Shown here one piece after another: positions 8,511 to 17,120 of a DNA stretch of 64,000 nucleotides; position 1 is the first letter of the stretch; every line of letters begins with the position of its first letter. The notes under the pieces were generated by a model that did no database searches, had not been told where the DNA came from, and saw only the letters and a program-made list of their open reading frames with translations. This DNA comes from Phenylobacterium deserti (GTDB lineage Bacteria; Pseudomonadota; Alphaproteobacteria; Caulobacterales; Caulobacteraceae). The stretch is from the NCBI GenBank assembly GCA_943332615.1, contig CALQQB010000003.1, positions 62,001 through 126,000 of the forward strand, read 5' to 3'. The position numbers were made by a program, and so were the translations under genes.

Positions 8511-9131
8511 ATGCTGAAATGGACTTCCTACCTCGACGACGAGGACGGCGACGAGGACGAGAACAGCCGCAAGCCCGACATGCCGATGACGGCCGGGCCG
8601 GTGCAGAACGCGCTCTACAAGTCCCGCACCGTGCTGATCTTCGGCGAGATCGACATGCGGCTTGCCGAACGCGTCACCGCCCAGATCACCGCCTTCGCGG
8701 GCGAGAGCGACAAGCCGATCCGGGTGATCATCAACTCGCCCGGCGGCCACGTGGAGAGCGGCGACACCATCCACGACATGATCCGCTTCTGCGGCGCGAC
8801 CGTGAAGGTGATCGGCACGGGCTGGGTGGCCTCTGCCGGCGCGCACATCTTCCTGGGCGCCACGAAGGAAAACCGTCTCTGCCTGCCCAACACCCGCTTC
8901 CTGCTGCACCAGCCGGCCGGCGGCGTGCGCGGCCAAGCCTCGGACATCCAGATCGAGGCGGAAGAGATCATCAAGATGCAGGACCGGGTGAACCGGATGA
9001 TCGCCAAGGAGACCGGCCAGACGTTCGAACGGGTGGTCAAGGACACCGAGCGGAATTTCTGGATGAGCGCCGAGGAGGCCGTCGCCTACGGCCTGGTCGG
9101 CAAGATCATCACAGACGCGTCTGAAGTCTGA
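8511..9131 (+). CDS. ClpP-like serine peptidase with Asn in place of the catalytic Asp
   Basis: A 206-residue ClpP/crotonase-fold protein. An unusual acidic leader (DDEDGDEDE at 9-17) precedes the ClpP core: INSPGGHVESG, nucleophile Ser108 in VASAGA, and His133 in LLHQPAGG. The position of the third triad residue, the last Asp of DTERD in E. coli ClpP, is Asn182 here (KDTERNFWMS, codon AAT). ClpP1 of Listeria is a known case of the same substitution. It may be an accessory ClpP subunit needing a partner ring, or a weak peptidase. No clpX or clpA is adjacent. The GH13 gene starts 19 bp after its stop. Confidence 0.88.
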   Translation: MLKWTSYLDDEDGDEDENSRKPDMPMTAGPVQNALYKSRTVLIFGEIDMRLAERVTAQITAFAGESDKPIRVIINSPGGHVESGDTIHDMIRFCGATVKVIGTGWVASAGAHIFLGATKENRLCLPNTRFLLHQPAGGVRGQASDIQIEAEEIIKMQDRVNRMIAKETGQTFERVVKDTERNFWMSAEEAVAYGLVGKIITDASEV

Positions 9132-9150
9132 TTGGGCGAGGTCTGAGCCG

Positions 9151-10755
9151 ATGACGCAGCCGTGGTGGAAGGGCGCGATCCTCTACCACGTCTATGTCCG
9201 GAGCTTCTTCGACAGCGATGGCGACGGGCAGGGCGATCTGCCCGGCGTCATGGCCAAGCTGGACTATATCCAGGGCCTGGGCGTCGATGGCCTGTGGTTG
9301 TCGCCGATCCACCCGTCGCCGAACCGCGACTGGGGCTATGACATCGCCGACTTCGAGAGCGTGCAGGCCGACTATGGCACGCTCGAGGATTTCCAGGCCC
9401 TGCTGGACGCGGCCCATGCGCGGGGGCTGAAGGTGGTGCTGGACGAGGTGCTGAGCCACACGTCGGATGTTCATCCGTGGTTCGTCGAGAGCCTGACCGG
9501 CGGCAAGGACGGCCCCATGGCCGACTGGTACGTCTGGGCCGATCCCCAGGACGACGGCACGGCGCCCAACAACTGGCTCTCCGTGTTCGGCGGCCCCGCC
9601 TGGGCCTACCAGCCGACGCGCCGGCAGCACTATCACCACAAGTTCCTGCGCCAACAGCCGAAGCTGAACTGGCGCGATCCCGGCGCGCGGGAGGCGGCGC
9701 TGTCGGTGCTGGACTATTGGCTGGGCCAGGGCGTCGACGGCTTCCGCCTGGATGTGGCCGGCACCTTCCTGCACGACGCGGCGCTGACGCCCAATCCGCC
9801 CGTGCCGATGGCCGAGCGGCGGGGGTTGAACTGGAGTCACGCGGGCAATCTCCAATATCACTACAACGACTCCAATCTGGAGGAGAATGTCGAGACGCTG
9901 GACGTCATCCGCCGGCGGGTGGACGCTTACGAAAACCGCTTTGTTTTCGGGGAGTTCTCCGAAGAGGAAGAGCGCTGCGGGGCCTATCTATCGCCTGCGG
10001 ATGGCCTGCATTCCGGCTACACATTCGTGATGCTTCTGGCGCGTAAATTGGAGGCGGATTTCGTCACCGATCACTATGCGACCCTGTCGCGTTTCCCGGA
10101 CCACTGGCCGACGATCAGCTTCTCCAACCACGACGTGCCCCGCACTGTCAGTCGGTTCGGGGGCAAGGATGCGACGCCGGAGTTGGCGAAGCTGCTGTTC
10201 GCGCTGCTGGTGATGCTGAAGGGCACGACCTTGATCTACCAGGGCGAAGAACTGGGCCTGCCGCAGGCCGCCCTGCCGCGCCACCTGCTGCGCGACCCGG
10301 TGGGCGACCTCTACTACCCCTACGACGGCGGTCGCGACGGGTGCCGCACGCCGATGCCCTGGACCGAGGGGCCGCAGATGGGCTTCACCGAGGGCGAGCC
10401 CTGGCTGCCGCTCGCAGCCGAGCACCGGGGCTTGTCGGTGGAGGCGCAGTCGATGGACGACGACTCGGTGCTGAACTTCTCCAAGGCGGCGATCGCGCTC
10501 CGCAAGGCCATGCCGGCGCTGAGCCTGGGCGGCATCGAGTTCACCGAGACCGACGCGCCGCTGGTCGCTTTCGTCCGTCGGCAAGGCGACCAGTCGGTGG
10601 CCTGCCTGTTCAACCTCAGCCCCGACCCGCAGGTGTTCGACGACCCGATGCTGGAGGGCGCTGAACTGTTCGCGCTGCGCTCCGGCGAGGCGGATCTGCG
10701 CGGCGCGTCCGTGGGCCTTTCGCCCTACGCGGCGGTGTTCCTGCGCCTGCTCTAG
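9151..10755 (+). CDS. GH13 alpha-glucosidase (oligo-1,6-glucosidase type)
   Basis: A 534-residue cytosolic glycoside hydrolase with the (beta/alpha)8 barrel of family GH13. It has the N-terminal ILYHVYVRSFFDSDGDGQGD calcium-loop region, nucleophile Asp201 in GFRLDVAG, acid/base Glu268 in FVFGEFSE, and Asp328 in SFSNHDVPR. YQGEELGLPQA near 360 is typical of alpha-glucosidases acting on short maltose or isomaltose-type oligosaccharides. The usual DFVPNHTSD strand reads DEVLSHTSD. No signal peptide is seen. It is 19 bp downstream of the ClpP-like gene. Confidence 0.92.
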   Translation: MTQPWWKGAILYHVYVRSFFDSDGDGQGDLPGVMAKLDYIQGLGVDGLWLSPIHPSPNRDWGYDIADFESVQADYGTLEDFQALLDAAHARGLKVVLDEVLSHTSDVHPWFVESLTGGKDGPMADWYVWADPQDDGTAPNNWLSVFGGPAWAYQPTRRQHYHHKFLRQQPKLNWRDPGAREAALSVLDYWLGQGVDGFRLDVAGTFLHDAALTPNPPVPMAERRGLNWSHAGNLQYHYNDSNLEENVETLDVIRRRVDAYENRFVFGEFSEEEERCGAYLSPADGLHSGYTFVMLLARKLEADFVTDHYATLSRFPDHWPTISFSNHDVPRTVSRFGGKDATPELAKLLFALLVMLKGTTLIYQGEELGLPQAALPRHLLRDPVGDLYYPYDGGRDGCRTPMPWTEGPQMGFTEGEPWLPLAAEHRGLSVEAQSMDDDSVLNFSKAAIALRKAMPALSLGGIEFTETDAPLVAFVRRQGDQSVACLFNLSPDPQVFDDPMLEGAELFALRSGEADLRGASVGLSPYAAVFLRLL

Positions 10756-10848
10756 GGCTGGCCGCGCCTTCGAAATTCGGGCGTCAGGCGGGCCGCGGCG
10801 AACTTCTGGCTGGACCTCGGCGTTCCACTCCGTGTTGCTGACGGCGGC

Positions 10849-11787
10849 ATGATGAAGCTTCGAGACGCAAGGGCAGCCCTGGGGGCGACGGCGGCGGCCC
10901 TGGGGTTGCTGTTGCTGCTGACCTTTCGGGTCACCGGCTGCGCGCCGCTGGTCGCCCAGTCGCCGCCAGGCGCGCTCGACCTGGGGCCCCTGGCGCCCGA
11001 GCAGCCGCCCAACAGCCCGCAGCCAGTCAGCGCCGACTGCCGCGCCGCTGGCTGGCGCGACGCCGCCCAGGCCAATGCCGATTCGCTGGTGGGCCTGGCC
11101 TGGGCGCCGTTCGGCCGCGCGGAGACCGGGTGGGAAATATATGTCCCGCTGGTCCAGCACGAGCTCGGCACGGCGTGTTCGGCCAACAGCGAGGGCTTCG
11201 CCGCGGCGCTGGGCGCGTGGCAGCTGGCCAGCAACCAGGGCTCCGACGGGGTGTTCAACGAGCCGCTGTTCCTGGCCATGAAGAGCACGGTGCAGACGCG
11301 CCGCGCGTTCGTCCGTTTCACGTCGTTCGGCGCCTGTCCCGAGACGCCGGACCTGATCACCGCCGCGCGGCTCAATGAGGGCTATGGCGAGAAGCAGGTC
11401 TGGTTGCGGCCGCGCGCGCTGGACGCCTACCGCCGCATGGCCGCCGCCGCCCGGGCCGAGGTTCCTGAGATCGCGGGCGATCCGGAGATGCTGACCATCT
11501 TCTCCGGCTACCGCAGCCCCGCCGCCGACGCCGCCCGCTGCGAGGCCGACGGCAACTGCGACGGGATCGTCCGCGCCCGCTGCTCGGCCCACCGCACGGG
11601 GCTGGCGGCGGACATCGTCGTGGGCCACGCGCCGGGCTTCTCGGTGGACTCCTCGGCCGATCTCAACCGGTTGGCCATGACCCGCACCGCGACCTACCGC
11701 TGGCTATTGGGCAACGCCGGGCGGTTCGGCTTCGTGAACTATCCGTTCGAGCCGTGGCACTGGGAATGGACCGGCGAGACGCCGTGA
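10849..11787 (+). CDS. D-alanyl-D-alanine carboxypeptidase-like protein (VanY/M15B)
   Basis: A 312-residue protein with a hydrophobic N-terminus and a lipobox-like VTGC (Cys31), so probably a lipoprotein or secreted. The C-terminal half has the M15B zinc-peptidase signature: His248 and Asp255 in SAHRTGLAAD, and the second motif EPWHWEW with His304. SGYRSPAADA precedes the first motif, as in VanY. These enzymes trim the terminal D-Ala from peptidoglycan stem peptides. The N-terminal 200 residues contain several Cys and no domain I recognise. Confidence 0.82.
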   Translation: MMKLRDARAALGATAAALGLLLLLTFRVTGCAPLVAQSPPGALDLGPLAPEQPPNSPQPVSADCRAAGWRDAAQANADSLVGLAWAPFGRAETGWEIYVPLVQHELGTACSANSEGFAAALGAWQLASNQGSDGVFNEPLFLAMKSTVQTRRAFVRFTSFGACPETPDLITAARLNEGYGEKQVWLRPRALDAYRRMAAAARAEVPEIAGDPEMLTIFSGYRSPAADAARCEADGNCDGIVRARCSAHRTGLAADIVVGHAPGFSVDSSADLNRLAMTRTATYRWLLGNAGRFGFVNYPFEPWHWEWTGETP

Positions 11788-11850
11788 GCGATTCGCGCAG
11801 ACGCTGGAGACAGTGGACGAGCGCCGCGCCGCGGCTCTACGGTTGCGCCC

Positions 11851-12654
11851 ATGCCCGAAGCGATCCTGAACGGCGTCTCCATCGCCTACGACGACTTAGC
11901 CCCGCCTGGCCCGCCGGAGCGGACCATCCTGCTGCTCCACGGCTTTGCCTCGAACCGCAACGAGGGCTGGAAGCGGACCGGCTGGTATCAGGCCCTGGCG
12001 CGGCGCGGCTGCCGCATCATCGCGATGGACCAGCGGGGCCACGGCGAGAGCATGAAGTCGCATGATCCGGCCGACTACGGCCGCGAGGCGATGGCGGCGG
12101 ACGCGATCGCGCTGCTGGACCACCTGAACGTCCGTCGGCCCGAGGTGTTCGGCTATTCCATGGGCACGCGCACGGCCCTGCAGATCGCCATCGACGCGCC
12201 GGACCGGGTGAACAACCTGATCCTGGGCGGGATTGGCGGCAAGCTGTTCGAGCCGCGTCCGCCGTCGCCCGACGGCGAGACCATCGGGACCGCCATGGCG
12301 GCTGAGGACCCGGCGACGATCAAGAACGAGTTCCTGAAAAGCTTCCGCCAGTTCGCCGACGAGCAGGGCGAGGACCGGCAGGCCCTGGCCGCGTTCTCGG
12401 CCGCGTTTAGCGCGCCGCTGGACCAGGCCGCGATGCGCCGCCTGGATATGCCGGTGCTGGTGGTGGCGGGCGAAGGCGACGACCTCGCCGGCGATCCGGA
12501 GGCGTTGGCCCGGATGTTCCTCCATGGAAACGGCGTCACCCTGCGAGGCTGCGACCACTTCTCGGCCATCCCGCATGGCGCGCTGAAGGCCACGGTGTTC
12601 GATTTCCTGGACGGGTTGCTGGGTATGGATGACGACTTCCCGGCGTTTGAGTAG
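11851..12654 (+). CDS. Alpha/beta hydrolase
   Basis: A 267-residue alpha/beta-hydrolase-fold protein without a signal peptide. It has the oxyanion segment LLLHGFASN, MDQRGHGES, nucleophile Ser103 in GYSMG, and the late His236 in GCDHFSAIPHG. The acid is probably the Asp in VAGEGDDLAG. Substrate is unknown. The gene lies 63 bp after the VanY-like gene and may share its transcript. A long palindromic repeat follows its stop. Confidence 0.85.
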   Translation: MPEAILNGVSIAYDDLAPPGPPERTILLLHGFASNRNEGWKRTGWYQALARRGCRIIAMDQRGHGESMKSHDPADYGREAMAADAIALLDHLNVRRPEVFGYSMGTRTALQIAIDAPDRVNNLILGGIGGKLFEPRPPSPDGETIGTAMAAEDPATIKNEFLKSFRQFADEQGEDRQALAAFSAAFSAPLDQAAMRRLDMPVLVVAGEGDDLAGDPEALARMFLHGNGVTLRGCDHFSAIPHGALKATVFDFLDGLLGMDDDFPAFE

Positions 12655-12700
12655 CGCCTCGCCTCGGCCAGCGAAGCGACCGCTAAAGTCCCCTCCTTGC

Positions 12701-12786
12701 CGTCATCCCGCGGCTTGTCCGCGGGACCCATCGATCCGCTTGCGCGACGGTTGGCCTGGGTCCTGCGGACAAGCCGCGGGATGACG
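12701..12786. repeat. Long palindromic intergenic repeat (GTCATCCC family)
   Basis: A 28-base left arm (12701-12728, beginning cgtcatcccgcggcttgtcc) pairs with the right arm at 12759-12786 with one mismatch. Each arm also folds on itself through cccgcgg/ccgcggg. The structure resembles a REP pair. An element with the same ends (gtcatcccgg ... gagatgac) lies at 51924-52026. Confidence 0.8.
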
Positions 12787-12946
12787 ATGGGAGGGTTGGG
12801 TTCGGGCGCTCACTCTGTTAGAGGCACGCCGATGTTTTCGGTTCGGACGAGCACGCGAATTATCCGCCCGGCGTGACGCCGCCGGACGGGCGCGCGCCGG
12901 GTTTCACCCCGCATCTCGAACCTCCCGAACCAGCCTGGATAGAATC

Positions 12947-15883
12947 ATGGCCGACGACGCCGAGAAACCTGCCCCTCAAGCGAAGGGTGGCCGCGACTAC
13001 CGCGAGACCGTCTTCCTCCCCGACACGCCCTTCCCGATGCGCGCAGGCCTGCCGCAGAAGGAGCCGCAGATCCTGGCGAAGTGGGAGAGCGAAGACCTCT
13101 ACCATTCGATCCGCGCCGAGCGGCAGCGAGCCGGTGCGCCGCTGTTCGTGCTGCACGACGGGCCGCCCTACGCCAATGGCGCGATCCATATCGGGCACGC
13201 GCTGCAGAAGACCCTGAAGGACTTCGTGGTCCGCTCGCGGTTCCTGCTGGGCTTCGACGTCGATTTCGTGCCCGGCTGGGACTGCCACGGCCTGCCGATC
13301 GAGTGGCAGATCGAAAAGGACCTGCAGGGGAAGGGTCGCAGGAAAGACGAGGTCTCCAAGGCGGAGTTCCGCACGCTTTGCCGCGACTACGCCGCCCGCT
13401 GGATGGAAGTGCAGAAGCAGGGCTTCAAGCGCCTGGGTGTGCTCGGCGACTGGGAGCACCGCTACGCCACCATGGACTATTCGAGCGAGGCCGCGATCGT
13501 GGCCGAGTTCCACAAGTTCGTGGCTTCGGGGCAGCTCTATCGCGGCTCCAAGCCGGTGATGTGGAGCCCGGTGGAGCGCACGGCGCTGGCCGACGCCGAG
13601 GTGGAGTACCAGGACCACTCCAGCCCGACGATCTGGGTGAAGTTCCCGGTGCGCGAGGGCGGTCCGCCTTCGGCGCAGGATGCCAGCGTGGTGATCTGGA
13701 CGACCACGCCGTGGACCATCCCGGCCAACCGGGCGATCAGCTACCATCCGGGCATCGACTACGCGGTCTATGAGGTCGAGGCGATGGTCCCAGACCTCGC
13801 GTTCGAGCCGTGGGCCAAGCCGGGCGACCGGCTCATCGTCGCCGACAAGCTTTCGGACGCGGTGTTCAAGGCGGCGATGATCGCCAGCGCCCGTCGCATC
13901 GAGGCGGTCGATTGCGAGGGCCTGGTCTGCGCCCACCCGCTGGCGGCGCTGGACAGCCACTACGATTTCGCGGTCCCGCTGCTCAGCGGCGATCACGTCA
14001 CCGACGACGCCGGCACCGGCTTCGTCCACACCGCCCCCGGCCACGGCGCCGACGACTACATCGTCTGGCTGGCGCATGGGCATCGGGAGATCCCCGAGAC
14101 CGTCGATCCGGACGGCGCCTACTATCCGCACGTGGCGTTGTTTGCCGGGCTGAAGGTGCTGGAGACCGAGGGCAAGAAGACCGGCAAGTTCGGCCCGGCC
14201 AATCCGGCGGTGATGGACAAGCTGATCGAGGCCGGCACGCTGCTGGCGCGCGGGCGGCTGGAGCACAGCTATCCGCACTCCTGGCGCTCCAAGGCCCCGG
14301 TGATCTTCCGCAACACCCCGCAATGGTTCATCCGCATCGACGAGCCGATCCAGACCCAGGAGGCGGCCGGCCGCACCCTGCGCGAGATCGCGTTGCAATC
14401 CATCGAGGCGACGACGTTCCACCCGGCCGGCGGCCGGAACCGCATCCGCGCCATGGTCGAGAGCCGCCCCGACTGGCTGATCAGCCGCCAGCGGGCCTGG
14501 GGCTCGCCGCTGGCGATGTTCGTCGACAAGGAAACCAACCAGCCGCTGCACGACCCCGAGGTCGACAAGCGCATCATCGACGCCATCCGCGCCGAGGGCG
14601 CCGACGCCTGGTTCACCCGGCCGGTGAGCGATTTCCTGGGCGCCGGCTATCACCCGGACCGCTACGAGAAGGTCGAGGACATCCTGGATGTATGGTTCGA
14701 CTCAGGGTCGACCCACGCCTTCACGCTTGAGAACCGCGCCCACACCCGCTGGCCGGCTGACCTCTACCTGGAAGGCTCCGACCAGCACCGCGGCTGGTTC
14801 CAGTCCTCACTGCTGGAAAGCTCCGGCACGCGGGGCCGCGCGCCCTATGACGCCATCCTCACCCACGGCTTCACCATGGACGAAGCCGGCGAGAAGATGA
14901 GCAAGTCCAAGGGCAACGTGGTCGATCCCGAGGTCGTCATCCGAGAGTCTGGCGCCGAGATCATCCGGCTGTGGTCGGCGATGATCGACTACGCCGACGA
15001 CAGCCGGATCGGCAAGACCGTGCTGCAGACCACGTCCGACGCCTATCGCAAGCTGCGCAACACCGTGCGCTACATGCTGGGCGCCCTGGCGGACTTCTCA
15101 CCGGACGAGGCGGTGGAATTGAATGAGATGCCGCCGCTGGAGCGGTTCATCCTGCACCGGCTGTACGAGCTGGATGGCCAGGTGCGGGCGGCCTACGAGG
15201 CCTATCTGTTCCAGGACGTTATCCGGCCGCTGCTGGACTTCTGCCAGAACGAACTGTCGTCGCTGTTCTTCGACATCCGCCGCGACAGCCTCTACTGCGA
15301 CCAGCCCTCGTCGATCACCCGCCGCGCCGCCCGCACGGTGATGGACGCGGTGTTCGAGCGCCTGACCGCCTGGCTGGGCCCGCTGATCCCCTTCACCATG
15401 GAAGAGGCCTGGACGATGCGGTTCCCGACCGGGCACTCCAACGCCATGCGCACGATGCCGGTGACGCCGCCGGAGTGGCGCAACGACGCCGAGGCGCAGC
15501 GTTGGGCGAAGATCCAGCAGGTCACCTCGGTGGTGACCGGGGCCCTGGAGGTCGAGCGGCGCGAGAAGCGGATGGGCGCCGCCCTCGAGGCCGCGCCGCA
15601 TGTGTATGTGACTGATCCCGACCTGCTGGCCGCCTTCGACGGCCTCGACCCCGCCGAGGTGTTCCGCACCAGCCAGGCCACCCTGGTCGCCGGCGATGGC
15701 CCGGCGGACGCCTTCCGGCTGGACGGTGTCGCGGGCGTGGCGGTCGAGGCGGTGAAGGCCGAGGGGCGCAAGTGCGCCCGATCGTGGCGCATCCTGCCGG
15801 AAGTGGGGTCCGACCCGCGTTACCCCGACCTGTCGCTGCGCGACGCCGAGGCCGTGGCGGCCTGGGACGCCGCGCGGGCATGA
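12947..15883 (+). CDS. ileS: Isoleucyl-tRNA synthetase
   Basis: Charges tRNA-Ile with isoleucine; class I aminoacyl-tRNA synthetase with a CP1 editing domain. The 978 residues include the HIGH motif in AIHIGHALQ near 78-86, the WTTTPWTIPANRA editing-site sequence near 250, and the KMSKS motif in EKMSKSKGN near 649. The C-terminus normally carries a four-Cys zinc knuckle. Here it keeps only the first Cys (KCARSW ... PDLSLRD), so zinc binding looks lost. Its TGA overlaps the lspA ATG by 4 bp, implying coupled translation, as in many ileS-lspA pairs. Confidence 0.97.
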   Translation: MADDAEKPAPQAKGGRDYRETVFLPDTPFPMRAGLPQKEPQILAKWESEDLYHSIRAERQRAGAPLFVLHDGPPYANGAIHIGHALQKTLKDFVVRSRFLLGFDVDFVPGWDCHGLPIEWQIEKDLQGKGRRKDEVSKAEFRTLCRDYAARWMEVQKQGFKRLGVLGDWEHRYATMDYSSEAAIVAEFHKFVASGQLYRGSKPVMWSPVERTALADAEVEYQDHSSPTIWVKFPVREGGPPSAQDASVVIWTTTPWTIPANRAISYHPGIDYAVYEVEAMVPDLAFEPWAKPGDRLIVADKLSDAVFKAAMIASARRIEAVDCEGLVCAHPLAALDSHYDFAVPLLSGDHVTDDAGTGFVHTAPGHGADDYIVWLAHGHREIPETVDPDGAYYPHVALFAGLKVLETEGKKTGKFGPANPAVMDKLIEAGTLLARGRLEHSYPHSWRSKAPVIFRNTPQWFIRIDEPIQTQEAAGRTLREIALQSIEATTFHPAGGRNRIRAMVESRPDWLISRQRAWGSPLAMFVDKETNQPLHDPEVDKRIIDAIRAEGADAWFTRPVSDFLGAGYHPDRYEKVEDILDVWFDSGSTHAFTLENRAHTRWPADLYLEGSDQHRGWFQSSLLESSGTRGRAPYDAILTHGFTMDEAGEKMSKSKGNVVDPEVVIRESGAEIIRLWSAMIDYADDSRIGKTVLQTTSDAYRKLRNTVRYMLGALADFSPDEAVELNEMPPLERFILHRLYELDGQVRAAYEAYLFQDVIRPLLDFCQNELSSLFFDIRRDSLYCDQPSSITRRAARTVMDAVFERLTAWLGPLIPFTMEEAWTMRFPTGHSNAMRTMPVTPPEWRNDAEAQRWAKIQQVTSVVTGALEVERREKRMGAALEAAPHVYVTDPDLLAAFDGLDPAEVFRTSQATLVAGDGPADAFRLDGVAGVAVEAVKAEGRKCARSWRILPEVGSDPRYPDLSLRDAEAVAAWDAARA

Positions 15884-16356
15884 GCCGGATCACGCGCACC
15901 GGCTGGATCGCCTACGGCCTCGCCGTGGCGGCCGTCGCCTTGGATCAGGTCGCCAAGACCCTGGTGGTGCGGAACCTGACCGAGGGCCTGCTGCACCCCG
16001 TGCTCTGGCCGCTGGCGTTTCGGCGCACCTGGAACGACGGGGTCAGCTTCGGGCTGCTGCAGTCCACGGGGCTGATCGGGCGCTGGGGGTTCGTGGCCTT
16101 CTCCCTGGCGGTGGCGACCCTGCTGGGCGTCTGGGCCAACAAGTCCGAGCGCCTGCCGGCGGTGGGCCTGGGGCTGGTGATGGGCGGAGCGATCGGCAAT
16201 GCTCTGGACCGCGCGATCTATGGGCGCGTGGTGGATTTCGTCGATGTGACAGGCCTGGGTTTCTTCCCCTGGATCTTCAACACCGCCGACAGCTTCATCA
16301 CCGTGGGCGTGGCGTTGTTGCTGCTCGATAGCCTGCGGCCACAACGACCCGTCTGA
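15880..16356 (+). CDS. lspA: Lipoprotein signal peptidase
   Basis: Inner-membrane aspartyl protease that removes signal peptides from prolipoproteins. The 158-residue protein has four hydrophobic segments and the family motifs GNALDR (Asp110) and FNTADSF (Asp137), the catalytic pair. ATG at 15880 overlaps the ileS stop by 4 bp. The gene for a lipoprotein follows 154 bp later, a fitting context but probably coincidental. Confidence 0.94.
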   Translation: MSRITRTGWIAYGLAVAAVALDQVAKTLVVRNLTEGLLHPVLWPLAFRRTWNDGVSFGLLQSTGLIGRWGFVAFSLAVATLLGVWANKSERLPAVGLGLVMGGAIGNALDRAIYGRVVDFVDVTGLGFFPWIFNTADSFITVGVALLLLDSLRPQRPV

Positions 16357-16510
16357 CGCGTTGGCCTGGCGGTCCGATTGGAGTATCTACGTGGCTTCGC
16401 GGCCCGGGGGGTCCGCCGCCGTTTTCCGGCCACGGAGTGCGGCAAGATGCAAACGACGCGTTGCGGATTCGGCGGACTGCCGGCCAGCGCATGAGGAGCG
16501 CCCAGGTAAA

Positions 16511-17080
16511 ATGAGCTTCAACCGAGTGATCGTGGCGACCGCCCTGTTTGCGGGGATGGGGGTCGCGGCCGCGGGCCTCTCCGGCTGCACATCGACCCAG
16601 AAGGCGCTGGGCATGTCGAAGGTGACCCCGGACGAATTCCGTATCGTCACCAAGGCTCCGCTGGTGGTGCCGCCCGACTATGCGCTGCGCCCGCCGGCCC
16701 CCGGTGAGCCGCGCCCGCAGGAACTGCAGCCCGAGAGCGCCGCGCGCAACGCCCTGCTGGGCCAGCGCGAAGCCGAGCAACGCTCGGCCGGCGAGAAGAT
16801 GCTGGTGGCCAAGGCCGGCGCCGAGAAGGCCGATCCGCTGGTCCGCTACGTCGTCGACGACGAGTTCGGCGACATCGCGCACAAGGAAAAGGGCTTCGCC
16901 GACAAGGTGATGTTCTGGAAGAAGGGCGACGCCGAAGCCGCGCCCGCCGCCACCGCCGACGGCCCCTCCGCCAACATCGACGCAGCGGCCGAGAAAGAAC
17001 GCCTCGCCAAGCTCACGGGCAACAAGGACGTGCTGATCCGGCGCGAAGGCAAGTCGAAGATCAAGCTGCCGGGGCTGTAG
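16511..17080 (+). CDS. DUF3035 lipoprotein, probable BamF outer-membrane assembly subunit
   Basis: A 189-residue lipoprotein. The signal peptide ends in the lipobox LSGC with Cys26 as the lipidated residue. The conserved segment TPDEFRIVTKAPLVVPPDYA (about 37-56) is characteristic of DUF3035. From memory, this family corresponds to BamF of the alphaproteobacterial BAM complex and shares this short motif with BamC. The rest is Ala/Glu/Lys-rich and probably disordered. The start at 16511 follows a purine-rich stretch; the frame is open further upstream without a signal peptide. Confidence 0.75.
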   Translation: MSFNRVIVATALFAGMGVAAAGLSGCTSTQKALGMSKVTPDEFRIVTKAPLVVPPDYALRPPAPGEPRPQELQPESAARNALLGQREAEQRSAGEKMLVAKAGAEKADPLVRYVVDDEFGDIAHKEKGFADKVMFWKKGDAEAAPAATADGPSANIDAAAEKERLAKLTGNKDVLIRREGKSKIKLPGL

Positions 17081-17083
17081 GGA

Positions 17084-17118
17084 GCGAACGACTCGTTCTC
17101 TCCCTCAATGGGGAGGGA
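17084..17118. repeat. Short intergenic hairpins between convergent genes
   Basis: gaacgactcgttc is followed directly by tccctcaatggggaggga, two adjacent small palindromes in the 40 bp between convergent genes. The second resembles the outer end of the palindrome at 34180-34353. It may also act as a weak bidirectional transcription stop; no T-run is present. Confidence 0.35.
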
Positions 17119-17120
17119 AA

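Noticed and set aside
8511..10755. A functional link between the ClpP-like and GH13 genes as a new system
   Set aside because: They are only 19 bp apart, but nothing in either protein suggests shared function, and no third partner gene joins them.
9988..11628. 546-codon minus-strand frame opposite the GH13 and VanY-like genes
   Set aside because: Both plus-strand proteins carry complete catalytic motifs; the reverse frame spans two genes and a gap and has no recognisable domain.
12860..14653. 597-codon minus-strand frame opposite ileS
   Set aside because: It is the mirror of a highly conserved ileS in G+C-rich DNA. Its residues are Arg/Gly/Ala/His-rich without domain pattern, typical of antisense frames.
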